NCBI RefSeq assembly: GCF_001261915.1
Contig: NZ_CVRT01000051.1
Coordinates: forward strand, 1 to 47,514
DNA: 47,514 nucleotides
Direction of reading: 5' to 3'
Source: Halorubrum sp. SD626R
Lineage (GTDB): Archaea; Halobacteriota; Halobacteria; Halobacteriales; Haloferacaceae
Part shown: piece by piece, positions 9,402 to 17,247 of the stretch
How positions within the stretch are numbered: position 1 is the stretch's first letter
Layout: every line of letters starts with the position of its first letter
Position numbers and translations under genes: made by a program
Notes under the pieces: generated by a model
What the model was told of the DNA's origin: nothing
Seen by the model: the letters and a program-made list of their open reading frames with translations, nothing else
The model's database searches: none

Positions 9402-10076
9402 TCAGTACAGCAGCGCGTCGTCGTTCTCGATCATGTACAGCGACCGGGCAGCGATGTTGACGGCGTGGTCCCCGACGCGTTCGAGGTCCCGGATCGTGAG
9501 GAGGAGCCGCGAGACGTTCCGCATCGTCCCCTCCACGTCCGCCTCCTCGCGGAGCTCGTCGCGCTCGATGAGGTCGCGGACGACCAGGTCGCTCGCCGCC
9601 TCGCAGGCGGCGTCGATCTCGTCGTCGGCCTCGGCGACGGCGTGACACAGCTCGGGGTCCGACTCCGCGTACGCCTCCATCGCCTCGTCTAACATCGCCA
9701 GCGTGTCGTCGCCGATGCGCTGGACGTCGACGTCGGGGAAGACCTCGCGGTCGGCCCGCTTCGCGTACTCGCCGAGGTTCGTCGCCAGGTCCGCGATCCG
9801 TTCGAGGTCGGTGATGATCTTGAACGAGGCGGCGATGAACCGGAGGTCGCCCGCCACCGGCTGCTGCAGCGCGATGAGGTCGGTACAGCGGCCCTCCAGT
9901 TCGAGGTAGAGGTCGTTGATCTCGGCGTCGCCGGTGATGACCTCCTCGCCCAGTTCGCCGTCCTGCGTCTCCAGGGCGTCGAGCCCCATTCGGAGCCGCT
10001 CCGCGACGACCTCGCTCATGTAGAGCACGTCGTCCCGGAGCGACTCCAGCTTCGATTGGTACTGTTCGCGTGGCAT
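9402..10076 (-). CDS. phoU: PhoU-domain phosphate regulator
   Basis: 224 residues with two PhoU helical repeats. The motifs EVITGDAEINDLYLELEGRC, RFIAASFKIITDLERIADLA and the second-half equivalent DLERVGDHAVNIAARSLYMI are the metal-binding signatures. PhoU proteins damp high-affinity phosphate uptake. No pst genes are in the window. A T-rich stretch lies about 30 nt upstream of the ATG. Confidence 0.92.
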   Translation of the reverse strand: MPREQYQSKLESLRDDVLYMSEVVAERLRMGLDALETQDGELGEEVITGDAEINDLYLELEGRCTDLIALQQPVAGDLRFIAASFKIITDLERIADLATNLGEYAKRADREVFPDVDVQRIGDDTLAMLDEAMEAYAESDPELCHAVAEADDEIDAACEAASDLVVRDLIERDELREEADVEGTMRNVSRLLLTIRDLERVGDHAVNIAARSLYMIENDDALLY

Positions 10077-10192
10077 CGTGTTGGCGTATCCGCCTCACCG
10101 GACGTACAAAAACACGTCGGCGACCGACCGATCGGTTTTCCGCTGCCCCGACGCCGAAAAATCCCGGAACGAACGGGGACCTCTCGGCGAGG

Positions 10193-10236
10193 GAGACCGC
10201 GGGAAACGCGACGAGAGAGACCGCGGGAAACGCGGC
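10193..10236. repeat. two tandem copies of a 20-nt repeat between phoU and the DUF5789-type gene
   Basis: GAGACCGCGGGAAACGCGAC at 10193-10212 recurs at 10217-10236 with one change, a 24-nt period. It lies in the intergenic region upstream of phoU. No function is visible. Confidence 0.7.
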
Positions 10237-10303
10237 GGGGTAACGCGTCCGCCGTCAGATACTCGGTCTGCCCCGTGAGTGCCCAGCCCGTCGGTTGGGA
10301 CGC

Positions 10304-10588
10304 TCAGAACGAGGTCTCGTCCGCCTCGGTGGCGGCGCTCCCGCGGTCGTCGTACCCCTTCCGTCCGACCGCGTCCTCCGGGAGCAGCGACGTGACGAAC
10401 TCCTCCAGTTCGGCCTCGGACCGGAAGGCGTCGGGCTCGTCGTCGACCACGCCGAGTATCTCCGAGAGCGGCATCGCCTCCCCGTTCGCGAACTCGACGG
10501 TGGCCTCGTCGCACTCCTCGACGACGGTGTCGAAGGCGACGGGGTACTGATGGTCACAGACGTCGTTCAAGGCCGTTTCGACATCCAT
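10304..10588 (-). CDS. small acidic haloarchaeal protein (DUF5789-like)
   Basis: 94 residues, acidic, with an ordered N-terminal part (LNDVCDHQYPVAFDTVVEEC, then VEFANGEAMPLSEIL) and a polar tail. I chose the ATG at 10588 because a TATA-like TTTTTACA sequence at 10610-10617 sits 25 nt upstream and the longer frame crosses the kinase gene. I recognise it as a conserved haloarchaeal protein of unknown role. It is related in style to small proteins that accompany stress or regulatory loci, but no function should be assigned. Confidence 0.75.
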   Translation of the reverse strand: MDVETALNDVCDHQYPVAFDTVVEECDEATVEFANGEAMPLSEILGVVDDEPDAFRSEAELEEFVTSLLPEDAVGRKGYDDRGSAATEADETSF

Positions 10589-10656
10589 ACTCAACTTTCG
10601 TGTGGGACTGTAAAAAGGCTGCTGCCAAACGCGATCGTCAGCGATCCGACCGCCGC

Positions 10657-11607
10657 TCAGTCGCCGTCGAGCAGCGAGGCCATCGTCTCCGCCGCGTCGG
10701 CCTCGAACGACCCGACGGTCGTCGCCGCGGCGGCGCCGGCCGCGTTGCCGATCTCGGCCAGTTCGCGCAGGTCGGCGACGCCGTCGCCGCGTGCGGCGAG
10801 AACGGCGGCGGCGAAGGCGTCCCCGGCGCCGGCGGTCGTCGCGACCGCGACGCTCGGGGGCGTCACCGCGACCCGCTCCGTTATCTCCCCGTCGCCGACG
10901 CGGAACCCGATCGTCGGCGACGCGCCGTCCGTGAGGAACGCGACCGCCGAGCCGTCCGCCGGGAGGCACGCCGCGAGGCCCTCGGGGCTCTCTTCGACGC
11001 CCGCGACGGCGAGGTCGTCGGTTCCCGCGAACACCAGATCGCAGTACGGGAGGACCTCGCGAAGCGCCGCCCGGTACGCCGCCGGCCCGCGCCACTGGTT
11101 CGCGCGTCCGTTCAGGTCGAACGAGACGCGGGCGTCGCCCTCGGCGGCCGCCCGCGCGAGCCGTCGAACGTCGGCCCCGTTGACCGCGGTCGGCAGCGTG
11201 ACGCCCTCCAGGTGAACCCGCTCGTGGCCGTCGACGAGCGACGCCGGGTCGTCCGGCGGGGTGAAGCCGTAACAGCTCCCCTCGACCCAGGCGTCCCACC
11301 GGTCCCCGTCGGCCGCCGGCACGTACAGCGTGAGCGGCGACGCCGCGTCGACGGCGGCGACGCGGTCGGTCCCCACCGGCCCCGCGTCGAGCCGCCGCGC
11401 GGCCAGCTCCCCCACCCGGTCGGTCCCGACGTTCGTCACGAGCGTGACGCCCTCGTCGAGCGCGGCGAGCCACCGCGCGACGTTCGTCGCCGTCCCGCCC
11501 ACGTGCCACTCGAAGCGACCGCCCGGCTCGGTCGGGCCCCCGCCGACCGGGTACAGGTCGATCGTCGTGTCGCCGACGACGAGCGTCCCGTCCGGGGGCT
11601 CGCTCAT
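10657..11607 (-). CDS. PfkB-family sugar kinase
   Basis: 316 residues, ribokinase/fructokinase type. The N-terminal substrate region has GRFEWHVGGTATNVARWLA. Near the C-terminus the PfkB signature AGAGDAFAAA carries the catalytic Asp at about residue 263. It phosphorylates a sugar or nucleoside using ATP; the exact substrate is not evident. The start at 11607 (SEPPDGTLVVGDT) is preferred over an upstream ATG at 11649, because the domain starts at once and the extension is basic and unlike family members. It is divergent from the membrane-protein gene at 11709. Confidence 0.88.
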   Translation of the reverse strand: MSEPPDGTLVVGDTTIDLYPVGGGPTEPGGRFEWHVGGTATNVARWLAALDEGVTLVTNVGTDRVGELAARRLDAGPVGTDRVAAVDAASPLTLYVPAADGDRWDAWVEGSCYGFTPPDDPASLVDGHERVHLEGVTLPTAVNGADVRRLARAAAEGDARVSFDLNGRANQWRGPAAYRAALREVLPYCDLVFAGTDDLAVAGVEESPEGLAACLPADGSAVAFLTDGASPTIGFRVGDGEITERVAVTPPSVAVATTAGAGDAFAAAVLAARGDGVADLRELAEIGNAAGAAAATTVGSFEADAAETMASLLDGD

Positions 11608-11680
11608 CGGTTCACCGCCGAGGCCCCGGCCGCCGCGCGTTCGATCCACGCCATCGTCATCCCCTTCGCCGCCAGAGGAA

Positions 11681-11686
11681 TTAATT
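11681..11686 (+). promoter_or_regulatory. TATA box for the small membrane protein
   Basis: TTAATT is centred about 26 nt before the GTG at 11709, so the transcript probably starts at that codon. Confidence 0.6.
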
Positions 11687-11708
11687 GAGGCGGTCCCGAG
11701 GTGAACAC

Positions 11709-12071
11709 GTGACCGATCAGCAACCGTCTCGGTTCATCCTGGTGTCGACCGTCGTCTGCGTCGTCGCGTGCGCAGCGGTCGCGGTCATCCCGCCCCTGCT
11801 CGGCTCGTCCAGCGCGTTCACCGGCAGCGTCAGTTCGAGCGCGGTCCTCGGACTGGTGTTCGCGGCGCGGAACCTCCAGCTGCTGCGGGCCGCGGGGACG
11901 CCGAGCCTCCCGCCGGCCGTCCTGACGACGATCTTCGGCGGCTGGTTCATGCTCGCGCCCCTCCTGTACCCCGACGTCGGGTTCCTCCCGACCGCCGGCA
12001 CCCAGCTCGGCGGGACGGTGATCGCGACGTTCGGTCTGTACGTGACGGTCGCGGGGGTCTCCGGGGAGTGA
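11709..12071 (+). CDS. small four-helix membrane protein, GTG start
   Basis: 120 residues. Four hydrophobic segments are visible: FILVSTVVCVVACAAVAVI, SSAVLGLVFAA, AVLTTIFGGWFMLAPLLY and GTVIATFGLYVTVAGV. The GTG at 11709 is chosen because the TATA box at 11681-11686 places the transcript start on it. An upstream in-frame start at 11685 would overlap that box. It resembles SPW-repeat-type small haloarchaeal membrane proteins; no function is recognised. Confidence 0.78.
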   Translation: MTDQQPSRFILVSTVVCVVACAAVAVIPPLLGSSSAFTGSVSSSAVLGLVFAARNLQLLRAAGTPSLPPAVLTTIFGGWFMLAPLLYPDVGFLPTAGTQLGGTVIATFGLYVTVAGVSGE

Positions 12072-12135
12072 GCCTCGCGGGGTCGGCGCCGCCGTCGGAC
12101 CGTGGGTCTATTGCGGACGCGACCCAACCGCCGGT

Positions 12136-12852
12136 ATGGCAGACGGACCCTCGGGGGTCGAACTCAAGCCCGACCTGACGGACGACGTCGCGCTGGTCAC
12201 GGGCGCGACCCGCGGCATCGGCGCCGAGATCGCCGCGAAGCTCACCGACCTCGGCGCGACCGTGTACGCCGGCGCGCGGGACCCGGACGACGTCACCGCG
12301 ACCGACCAGCGCGCCGTCAGATTGGACGTGACCGACGACGACGAGATCGAGGCGGCGGTCGATCGGATCCGCCGAGAGGCGGGGTCGCTCGACGTCCTCG
12401 TGAACAACGCGGGCGTCTTCCCCCGGTCGGGACCGCTCCACGAGATGGACGCCGCCGACTTCGACCGGACGACGGCCGTCAACCTCCGCGGTCCGGTGAT
12501 GGTGACCAAGCACGCCCTGCCGCTGTTGTTGGACCGAACCGGGAGCCGCGTCGTGACCCTCTCGTCCGGGCTCGGCCAGTTCACCGAGGGGCAGATGGGC
12601 GGCGACTACCCCGCCTACCGGCTCTCGAAGGTCGGCGTCGGGGGACTGACCGCGTACCTCGACGGCGAGTACGGCGACCGGGGGCTCGTCGCGAACGCGG
12701 TCTCACCGGGGTGGGTCAACACGGACATGGGTGGGGAACGGGCACCGCGGTCGCCGTCGACGGGCTCCGAGACGCCAGTCTGGCTCTCGCGGTTCGCCCC
12801 GGGGAGTCCGGCCGGCCACCTCTGGAAGGACAGGGAGCGGATCCCGTGGTAG
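12136..12852 (+). CDS. short-chain dehydrogenase/reductase
   Basis: 238 residues, classical SDR. The cofactor motif TGATRGIG is at 22-29, NNAG at 90-93, the catalytic Ser near 143 and the Tyr161-x3-Lys165 pair follow, then SPGWVNTDM. It should oxidise or reduce an alcohol/carbonyl with NAD(P)H. The C-terminus is GxPAGHLWKDRERIPW-like, as in carbonyl-reductase-type members. The substrate is unknown. It precedes the hydantoinase locus by 138 nt and may or may not belong to it. Confidence 0.9.
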   Translation: MADGPSGVELKPDLTDDVALVTGATRGIGAEIAAKLTDLGATVYAGARDPDDVTATDQRAVRLDVTDDDEIEAAVDRIRREAGSLDVLVNNAGVFPRSGPLHEMDAADFDRTTAVNLRGPVMVTKHALPLLLDRTGSRVVTLSSGLGQFTEGQMGGDYPAYRLSKVGVGGLTAYLDGEYGDRGLVANAVSPGWVNTDMGGERAPRSPSTGSETPVWLSRFAPGSPAGHLWKDRERIPW

Positions 12853-12990
12853 CTGGGGGGCGGGCGCCGACCCAGAAGGTAGGCGAGGGGCGGTCCCGAA
12901 GGTAGCCGGCGCCGGTCCCGAATTATTCAGCCGTGGCGGACGGCTGTGAGAACCGTTGGCTATTCACGTCCCGGACGCCCGCAGTGGCCT

Positions 12991-13545
12991 ATGGCGATCG
13001 ACCGCGTGACGGTCTCACTCGACGAGGACGCGAAGGGGGCGCTCGACGATCTCACGGAACGGACCGGACACGGACAGAGCGAGCTGTTCCGGCGCGCGCT
13101 GACGTTCTACGCGGCGAACTACCAGGCGGCGACCACCGACGCGGGGACGAAGCTCGGCGACTACCACAAGATGCTCTCGGGCGGCGAGCACGTCCTGCTC
13201 GACGTGGACTTCCTCCACTGCTTCCTCGATTACGTCTCCGACAGCGACGACGAGCCGGACCCCGACTTCCTGGCGAAAGCGGACCAAGTCTCCGAGTATC
13301 ACGCCCACGAGTACGACGGCGAGTTCGAGTCGCTCGACGAGCTGCTCGAATGGCTCTCGCTGTGCGGGTTCCTGAGCGTGCGCCGGAGCGACGACGATCG
13401 GTATCACGTCGTGTTCCCCTCAGATCAGATCCGGTGGTTCATGACCCGGTTCATCGAGCGGAGCGCGGCGAACCTCCCCTTCGACCTCGCCATCGAGGAG
13501 GGGCTGACGAAGGTCCTCATCACGGAGACGGAGCCGGACGACTGA
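12991..13545 (+). CDS. ribbon-helix-helix transcriptional regulator with a C-terminal sensor-like region
   Basis: 184 residues. The first 45 are a CopG/MetJ-type ribbon-helix-helix: strand AIDRVTVSLDEDAK, helix ALDDLTERTG, then GQSELFRRALTFYAANY. About 140 more residues form an acidic domain (VLLDVDFLHCFLDYV, then SLDELLEWLSLCGFLSVRR) that I do not recognise and that may bind a ligand. I chose the ATG at 12991 because the strand must start near residue 1, and a weak TATA-like CTATTCAC lies about 26 nt upstream. Directly upstream of the binding-protein operon, it is the obvious candidate regulator for it. Confidence 0.82.
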   Translation: MAIDRVTVSLDEDAKGALDDLTERTGHGQSELFRRALTFYAANYQAATTDAGTKLGDYHKMLSGGEHVLLDVDFLHCFLDYVSDSDDEPDPDFLAKADQVSEYHAHEYDGEFESLDELLEWLSLCGFLSVRRSDDDRYHVVFPSDQIRWFMTRFIERSAANLPFDLAIEEGLTKVLITETEPDD

Positions 13546-13589
13546 GCGAGCCCCCCGGTCGGCGCGACGATATTCGATCGTATGCGACG

Positions 13590-13636
13590 TTCACACCGGT
13601 TCACACGAGGGCATCGAGACGTGCATTGCGTGTGAA
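13590..13636. promoter_or_regulatory. candidate operator: TTCACAC boxes upstream of the binding-protein promoter
   Basis: TTCACAC occurs at 13590-13596 and 13600-13606, one helical turn apart, and its inverse GTGTGAA at 13630-13636. All three lie 18-65 nt upstream of the TATA box. The one-turn spacing suits a ribbon-helix-helix regulator such as the one encoded just upstream; binding is inference. Confidence 0.5.
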
Positions 13637-13653
13637 TTCCTCGCAACCACATA

Positions 13654-13659
13654 TTTATA
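13654..13659 (+). promoter_or_regulatory. TATA box of the binding-protein/hydantoinase/Liv operon
   Basis: TTTATA in CATATTTATATCG lies about 29 nt before the ATG at 13686, implying a very short leader. It also argues against the in-frame ATG at 13671. Confidence 0.65.
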
Positions 13660-13685
13660 TCGAGATACATATGACACGTGTAGTC

Positions 13686-15041
13686 ATGTCGAATGATACC
13701 ACGTTCGCGGAACGGATCAAGCGGCGTCGCTTCCTCCGCCTGAGCGGCGCCGCGGGCGCGGCCGCCCTGGCGGGGTGTAGCAGTCAGGAGGAGCTCCAGG
13801 GCGACGGCGGGTCGTCCGACGGCTCCGACTCGTCCGACGGCTCGGATTCGGGTGACGGCTCTGACTCCGAAGACGGCGACGACGGCGAGTCGTCCGGCGG
13901 CGACCCGATCGGCGTCGGCGTCGTGATCCCGTTCAGCGGCGACCTCAGCGACTTCGGGCAGCCGATGCTGAACGGGCTGCGAATGGCCCAGGAGGACATC
14001 AACGCGGCCGGCGGGCCGCTCGGTCGGGAGATCGAGCTGTTCGACGAGGACTCGGAGACGAACTCGACCGCCGGCGTCAACGCGGCGAACTCCCTCGTGA
14101 ACACGCAGAACGTATCGGGGTTGATCGGGGCGGTGTCGAGCGGCGTGACGATCAGCATCGCGCAGTCGGTGACGATCCCGAACGAGATCCTGCACATCAC
14201 GTCGGCGTCGTCGTCGCCGACGATCAGCACGCTGGACGACGACGACCTCGTGTTCCGGACCCGGACGAACGACCGGTTCATCGCGCAGGTCATGGCGCAG
14301 ATCATCGAGGACGACGGCGCGGACTCCGCGGCCGTCCTCTACATCAACAACGACTTCGGGGCGGCGCTCGCGGACACGTTCGAGGAGACGTTCGGCGGGA
14401 CGACGACGGCCACGGTCGGGTACGAGTCCGGACAGTCCTCATACCAGCAGGCGCTGTCCGAGCTGTACGCCGACGATCCGGAGTTCATCGCGTACGCCGG
14501 CTACCCGGAGAGCGGCACCACGATCCTGAACCAGTGGAACGAGGAGGGGTACGGCGGCAACTGGGTGCTCCACACCAGCCTCCTCTCGCAGGACTTCCTC
14601 AACAACGTCGGCGCGGAGATCCTCAACGGGATGTACGGCGTGCGGACGCTCCCCCCGACCGGTGACGCGACGAGCAGCTTCGAGGAGGAGTACGCCGACG
14701 CGTACCCCGACGCAGACCTGTTCTCGCCGTACTCGTGGAACTCCTACGACGCGCTCGTCTCGTACGCCCTCGCGGTCCACCACGCCGAGACGACCGATCC
14801 GAACGCGGTCAAGGAGAGCATGCGGCCGGTCTCGAACCCCGACGGCGAGGCCGTGAGCTACGCCGAGGTCGGCGACGGGTTCGACCTGATCGACGACGGC
14901 GCGGCGATCGACTACTCGGGGCCGAGCGGCCAGGTGAACTACGACGACAACGGCGACGTCGCCAGCGACATGGTCATCGTGCAGGTCGAGGACGGCGAGT
15001 TCGTCGACAGGGAGACGGTCCCGGCCGGTGACCTGATCTAA
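13686..15041 (+). CDS. branched-chain-amino-acid-type ABC substrate-binding lipoprotein (LivK-like)
   Basis: 451 residues. A Tat signal with arginines at 13-15 (KRRRFLRLSG) and the lipobox LAGC with Cys31 are followed by a Ser/Asp/Gly linker (about 35-75). The Peripla_BP_6 domain then begins with IGVGVVIPFSGDLSDFG and continues with NAAGGPLGREIELFDEDS. It binds a solute outside the cell for LivHMGF encoded 5 kb downstream. Because hydantoinase genes sit between it and the permeases, the ligand may be a cyclic amide or carbamoyl amino acid rather than a branched-chain amino acid. A TATA box at 13654-13659 supports this start. Confidence 0.9.
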   Translation: MSNDTTFAERIKRRRFLRLSGAAGAAALAGCSSQEELQGDGGSSDGSDSSDGSDSGDGSDSEDGDDGESSGGDPIGVGVVIPFSGDLSDFGQPMLNGLRMAQEDINAAGGPLGREIELFDEDSETNSTAGVNAANSLVNTQNVSGLIGAVSSGVTISIAQSVTIPNEILHITSASSSPTISTLDDDDLVFRTRTNDRFIAQVMAQIIEDDGADSAAVLYINNDFGAALADTFEETFGGTTTATVGYESGQSSYQQALSELYADDPEFIAYAGYPESGTTILNQWNEEGYGGNWVLHTSLLSQDFLNNVGAEILNGMYGVRTLPPTGDATSSFEEEYADAYPDADLFSPYSWNSYDALVSYALAVHHAETTDPNAVKESMRPVSNPDGEAVSYAEVGDGFDLIDDGAAIDYSGPSGQVNYDDNGDVASDMVIVQVEDGEFVDRETVPAGDLI

Positions 15042-15048
15042 CGATCTC

Positions 15049-15075
15049 GCGTCCCGTGGCCCCGCTACGGGACGC
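15049..15075 (+). terminator. strong hairpin after the binding-protein gene
   Basis: GCGTCCCGT pairs perfectly with ACGGGACGC around a 9-nt loop, 8 nt after the stop codon. No U-run follows, so it may stabilise the 3' end of the binding-protein message or partly attenuate, giving more binding protein than permease. Confidence 0.5.
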
Positions 15076-15097
15076 CCGCGCACTCTCATACCCACAC

Positions 15098-15160
15098 ATG
15101 ACTCGCAGCCACACTCGGATGACTCGCAGCCACACCGGAACGACTCACAGCCACACACGG
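15098..15160. repeat. three tandem 21-bp repeats
   Basis: Units begin at 15098, 15119 and 15140. The shared core is ATGACTCGCAGCCACAC, with two changes in the third unit. They fill the space between the hairpin after the binding-protein gene and hyuA. Three units in exact register suggest slippage or protein-binding sites. Confidence 0.85.
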
Positions 15161-15195
15161 CGCGCGCATCGGCTCCTCCCGCGGCGGGGGGATCA

Positions 15196-17247
15196 ATGAG
15201 TAGCGACGGCGCCCGCGTCGGCGTCGACATCGGCGGCACGTTCACCGACCTCGTCACGGTCACGGACGGGACGCTCGACGTCACGAAGACGTCCTCGACG
15301 CCCGACGCGCCCGAGGTCGGCGTGACGGAGGGACTCGAACGGACGCGGGAGGCGACCGGGATCCGATTCGACGACGTCGGGTTCTTCGCGCACGGGACGA
15401 CGGTCGCGACGAACGCGGTGCTGGAGGGCGACTGGGCGGAGACCGCGCTGGTCACGACCGAGGGGTTCCGCGACGCGCTCGAAATCGGGCGGCAGGCGCG
15501 CCCCGACATCTACGACTTCCAGACGGAGAAGCCCCCGACCGTCGTGCCGCGACACCGCCGGTACGAGGTCCCGGAGCGGGTGGACGAGCGGGGCGACGTC
15601 TCGACGCCGCTCGACGAGGCCGCCGTCCGCGACGTGGCGGCGCGACTCGCGGCGGCGGACGTGTCGAGCGTCGCGGTCAGCCTCCTCTTCTCGTACGAGA
15701 ACGACGCGCACGAGCGGCGCGTTCGGGAGATACTGGAGTCCGAGGGCGTCGAGGCGTCGGTCTCGCTGTCGAGCGACGTGTTACCCGAGATCCGCGAGTA
15801 CGAGCGCACGCTGACGACGACGCTCAACGCGGCGCTGAAACCGGTGATGGACCGGTACCTCGGGAACCTGGAGAGCGAGATCGCCGACCTCGGCATTCGC
15901 TCCGACCTCGAGATCATGCAGTCGAACGGCGGGATCATCACCGCGGACGTGGCGCGGACCCGCCCGGTGAACACGCTGCTCTCGGGCCCGGCGGCCGGCG
16001 TGCAGGGCGCGAGCTACGTCGCCGGACTGGCCGGCGTCGAGGACCTCATCACGATGGACATGGGCGGCACGTCGTGCGACGTCTCGCTCGTCGAGGGCGG
16101 CGACCCCATGGTCGCCACCGACGTCGAGGTCGGGGAGTACCCCGTGAACGTGCCGATGATCGACGTCCACACCGTCGGCGCCGGCGGCGGGTCGATCGCG
16201 TGGATCGACGACGGCGACGCGCTCCGCGTCGGGCCGCGGTCCGCGGGGGCCGAGCCGGGGCCGATCTGCTACGGTCGCGGCGGGACGCGTCCGACGATCA
16301 CCGACGCGCAGCTCCTGTTGGGACGGTTGAACCCCGACGCGTTCCTCTCGGACGAGCTGTCGGTCGACGTGGATCGCGTCGAAGCGATCTTCGAGCGGGA
16401 GCTCGCCGACCCGCTCGGGAAGTCCGTCGAGGCCGCGGCCCAGGGCGTGCTCGACGTCGCGAACGCGAGCATGGAGCGGGCCCTGCGCGTGGTGTCGGTC
16501 GAGCGCGGCCACGACCCGCGCGACTTCGGGCTCGTCGCCTTCGGCGGCGCCGGGCCGCTCCACGCGACGGCGCTCGCCGCCGAGCTCGACGTGCCGCGGG
16601 TGCTCGTCCCGCGGACCGCCGGGGTGCTCTCGGCGCTCGGACTGCTGATCAGCGACGTCCTCTACGACTACAGCACCTCCCGCGTCCGGAGCTGGGAGGC
16701 CGTCGACCCGACCGACCTCCGGGTGACCTTCGACGAGTTCGTCGCCCGCGGCCGCGAGCAGCTGGCGGACGAGAACCTGTCGGCGTCGCAGACGCGGTTC
16801 GAGCGGTCGGTCGACCTGCGGTACGCCGGGCAGTCCTTCGAGCTGTCCGTCCCGGTCCCGGAGGGGCCGATCGACTCGCAGACGAAGGCGACGATCCGCG
16901 ACCGGTTCCACGCCAGGCACCGGCAGCGGTACGGCCACGCCTACGAGGACGAACCCGTCGAGCTGGTCACGCTCCGCACTCGGGCCCGCGGCGTCGTCGA
17001 GACGCCCGATCTCCGACAGGACGCGGTCATCGGGGAGGTCGCCGACGCGGTCGCCGAGGAGCGTCCGGTGCACTTCGACGGCGACGTGCGCGACACGCGC
17101 GTCTACCGGCGGGAGCGGCTTCCCACCGGCGCCGCGTTCACCGGGCCGGCGGTCGTCGAGGGCGCGGAGAGCACAGTCGTCGTCCGCCCGGACCAGACGG
17201 TCGAGGTGGACGAGTACGGCACTCTCGTCGTGGAGGTCGGGCAATGA
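15196..17247 (+). CDS. hyuA: hydantoinase/5-oxoprolinase subunit A
   Basis: 683 residues. The N-terminal acetate-kinase-like ATPase fold begins with GVDIGGTFTDLV (about 9-20). A second phosphate-binding motif, MDMGGTSCDVSLV, lies near residue 285, and FGGAGPLHATALA near 450 is a family hallmark. With subunit B it opens a cyclic amide (hydantoin, N-methylhydantoin or 5-oxoproline) using ATP. The stop overlaps the hyuB start (ATGA), so the subunits are co-translated. Related acetophenone or acetone carboxylase subunits share the fold, so the substrate is not certain. It lies between a LivK-type binding protein and Liv permeases. Confidence 0.92.
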   Translation: MSSDGARVGVDIGGTFTDLVTVTDGTLDVTKTSSTPDAPEVGVTEGLERTREATGIRFDDVGFFAHGTTVATNAVLEGDWAETALVTTEGFRDALEIGRQARPDIYDFQTEKPPTVVPRHRRYEVPERVDERGDVSTPLDEAAVRDVAARLAAADVSSVAVSLLFSYENDAHERRVREILESEGVEASVSLSSDVLPEIREYERTLTTTLNAALKPVMDRYLGNLESEIADLGIRSDLEIMQSNGGIITADVARTRPVNTLLSGPAAGVQGASYVAGLAGVEDLITMDMGGTSCDVSLVEGGDPMVATDVEVGEYPVNVPMIDVHTVGAGGGSIAWIDDGDALRVGPRSAGAEPGPICYGRGGTRPTITDAQLLLGRLNPDAFLSDELSVDVDRVEAIFERELADPLGKSVEAAAQGVLDVANASMERALRVVSVERGHDPRDFGLVAFGGAGPLHATALAAELDVPRVLVPRTAGVLSALGLLISDVLYDYSTSRVRSWEAVDPTDLRVTFDEFVARGREQLADENLSASQTRFERSVDLRYAGQSFELSVPVPEGPIDSQTKATIRDRFHARHRQRYGHAYEDEPVELVTLRTRARGVVETPDLRQDAVIGEVADAVAEERPVHFDGDVRDTRVYRRERLPTGAAFTGPAVVEGAESTVVVRPDQTVEVDEYGTLVVEVGQ

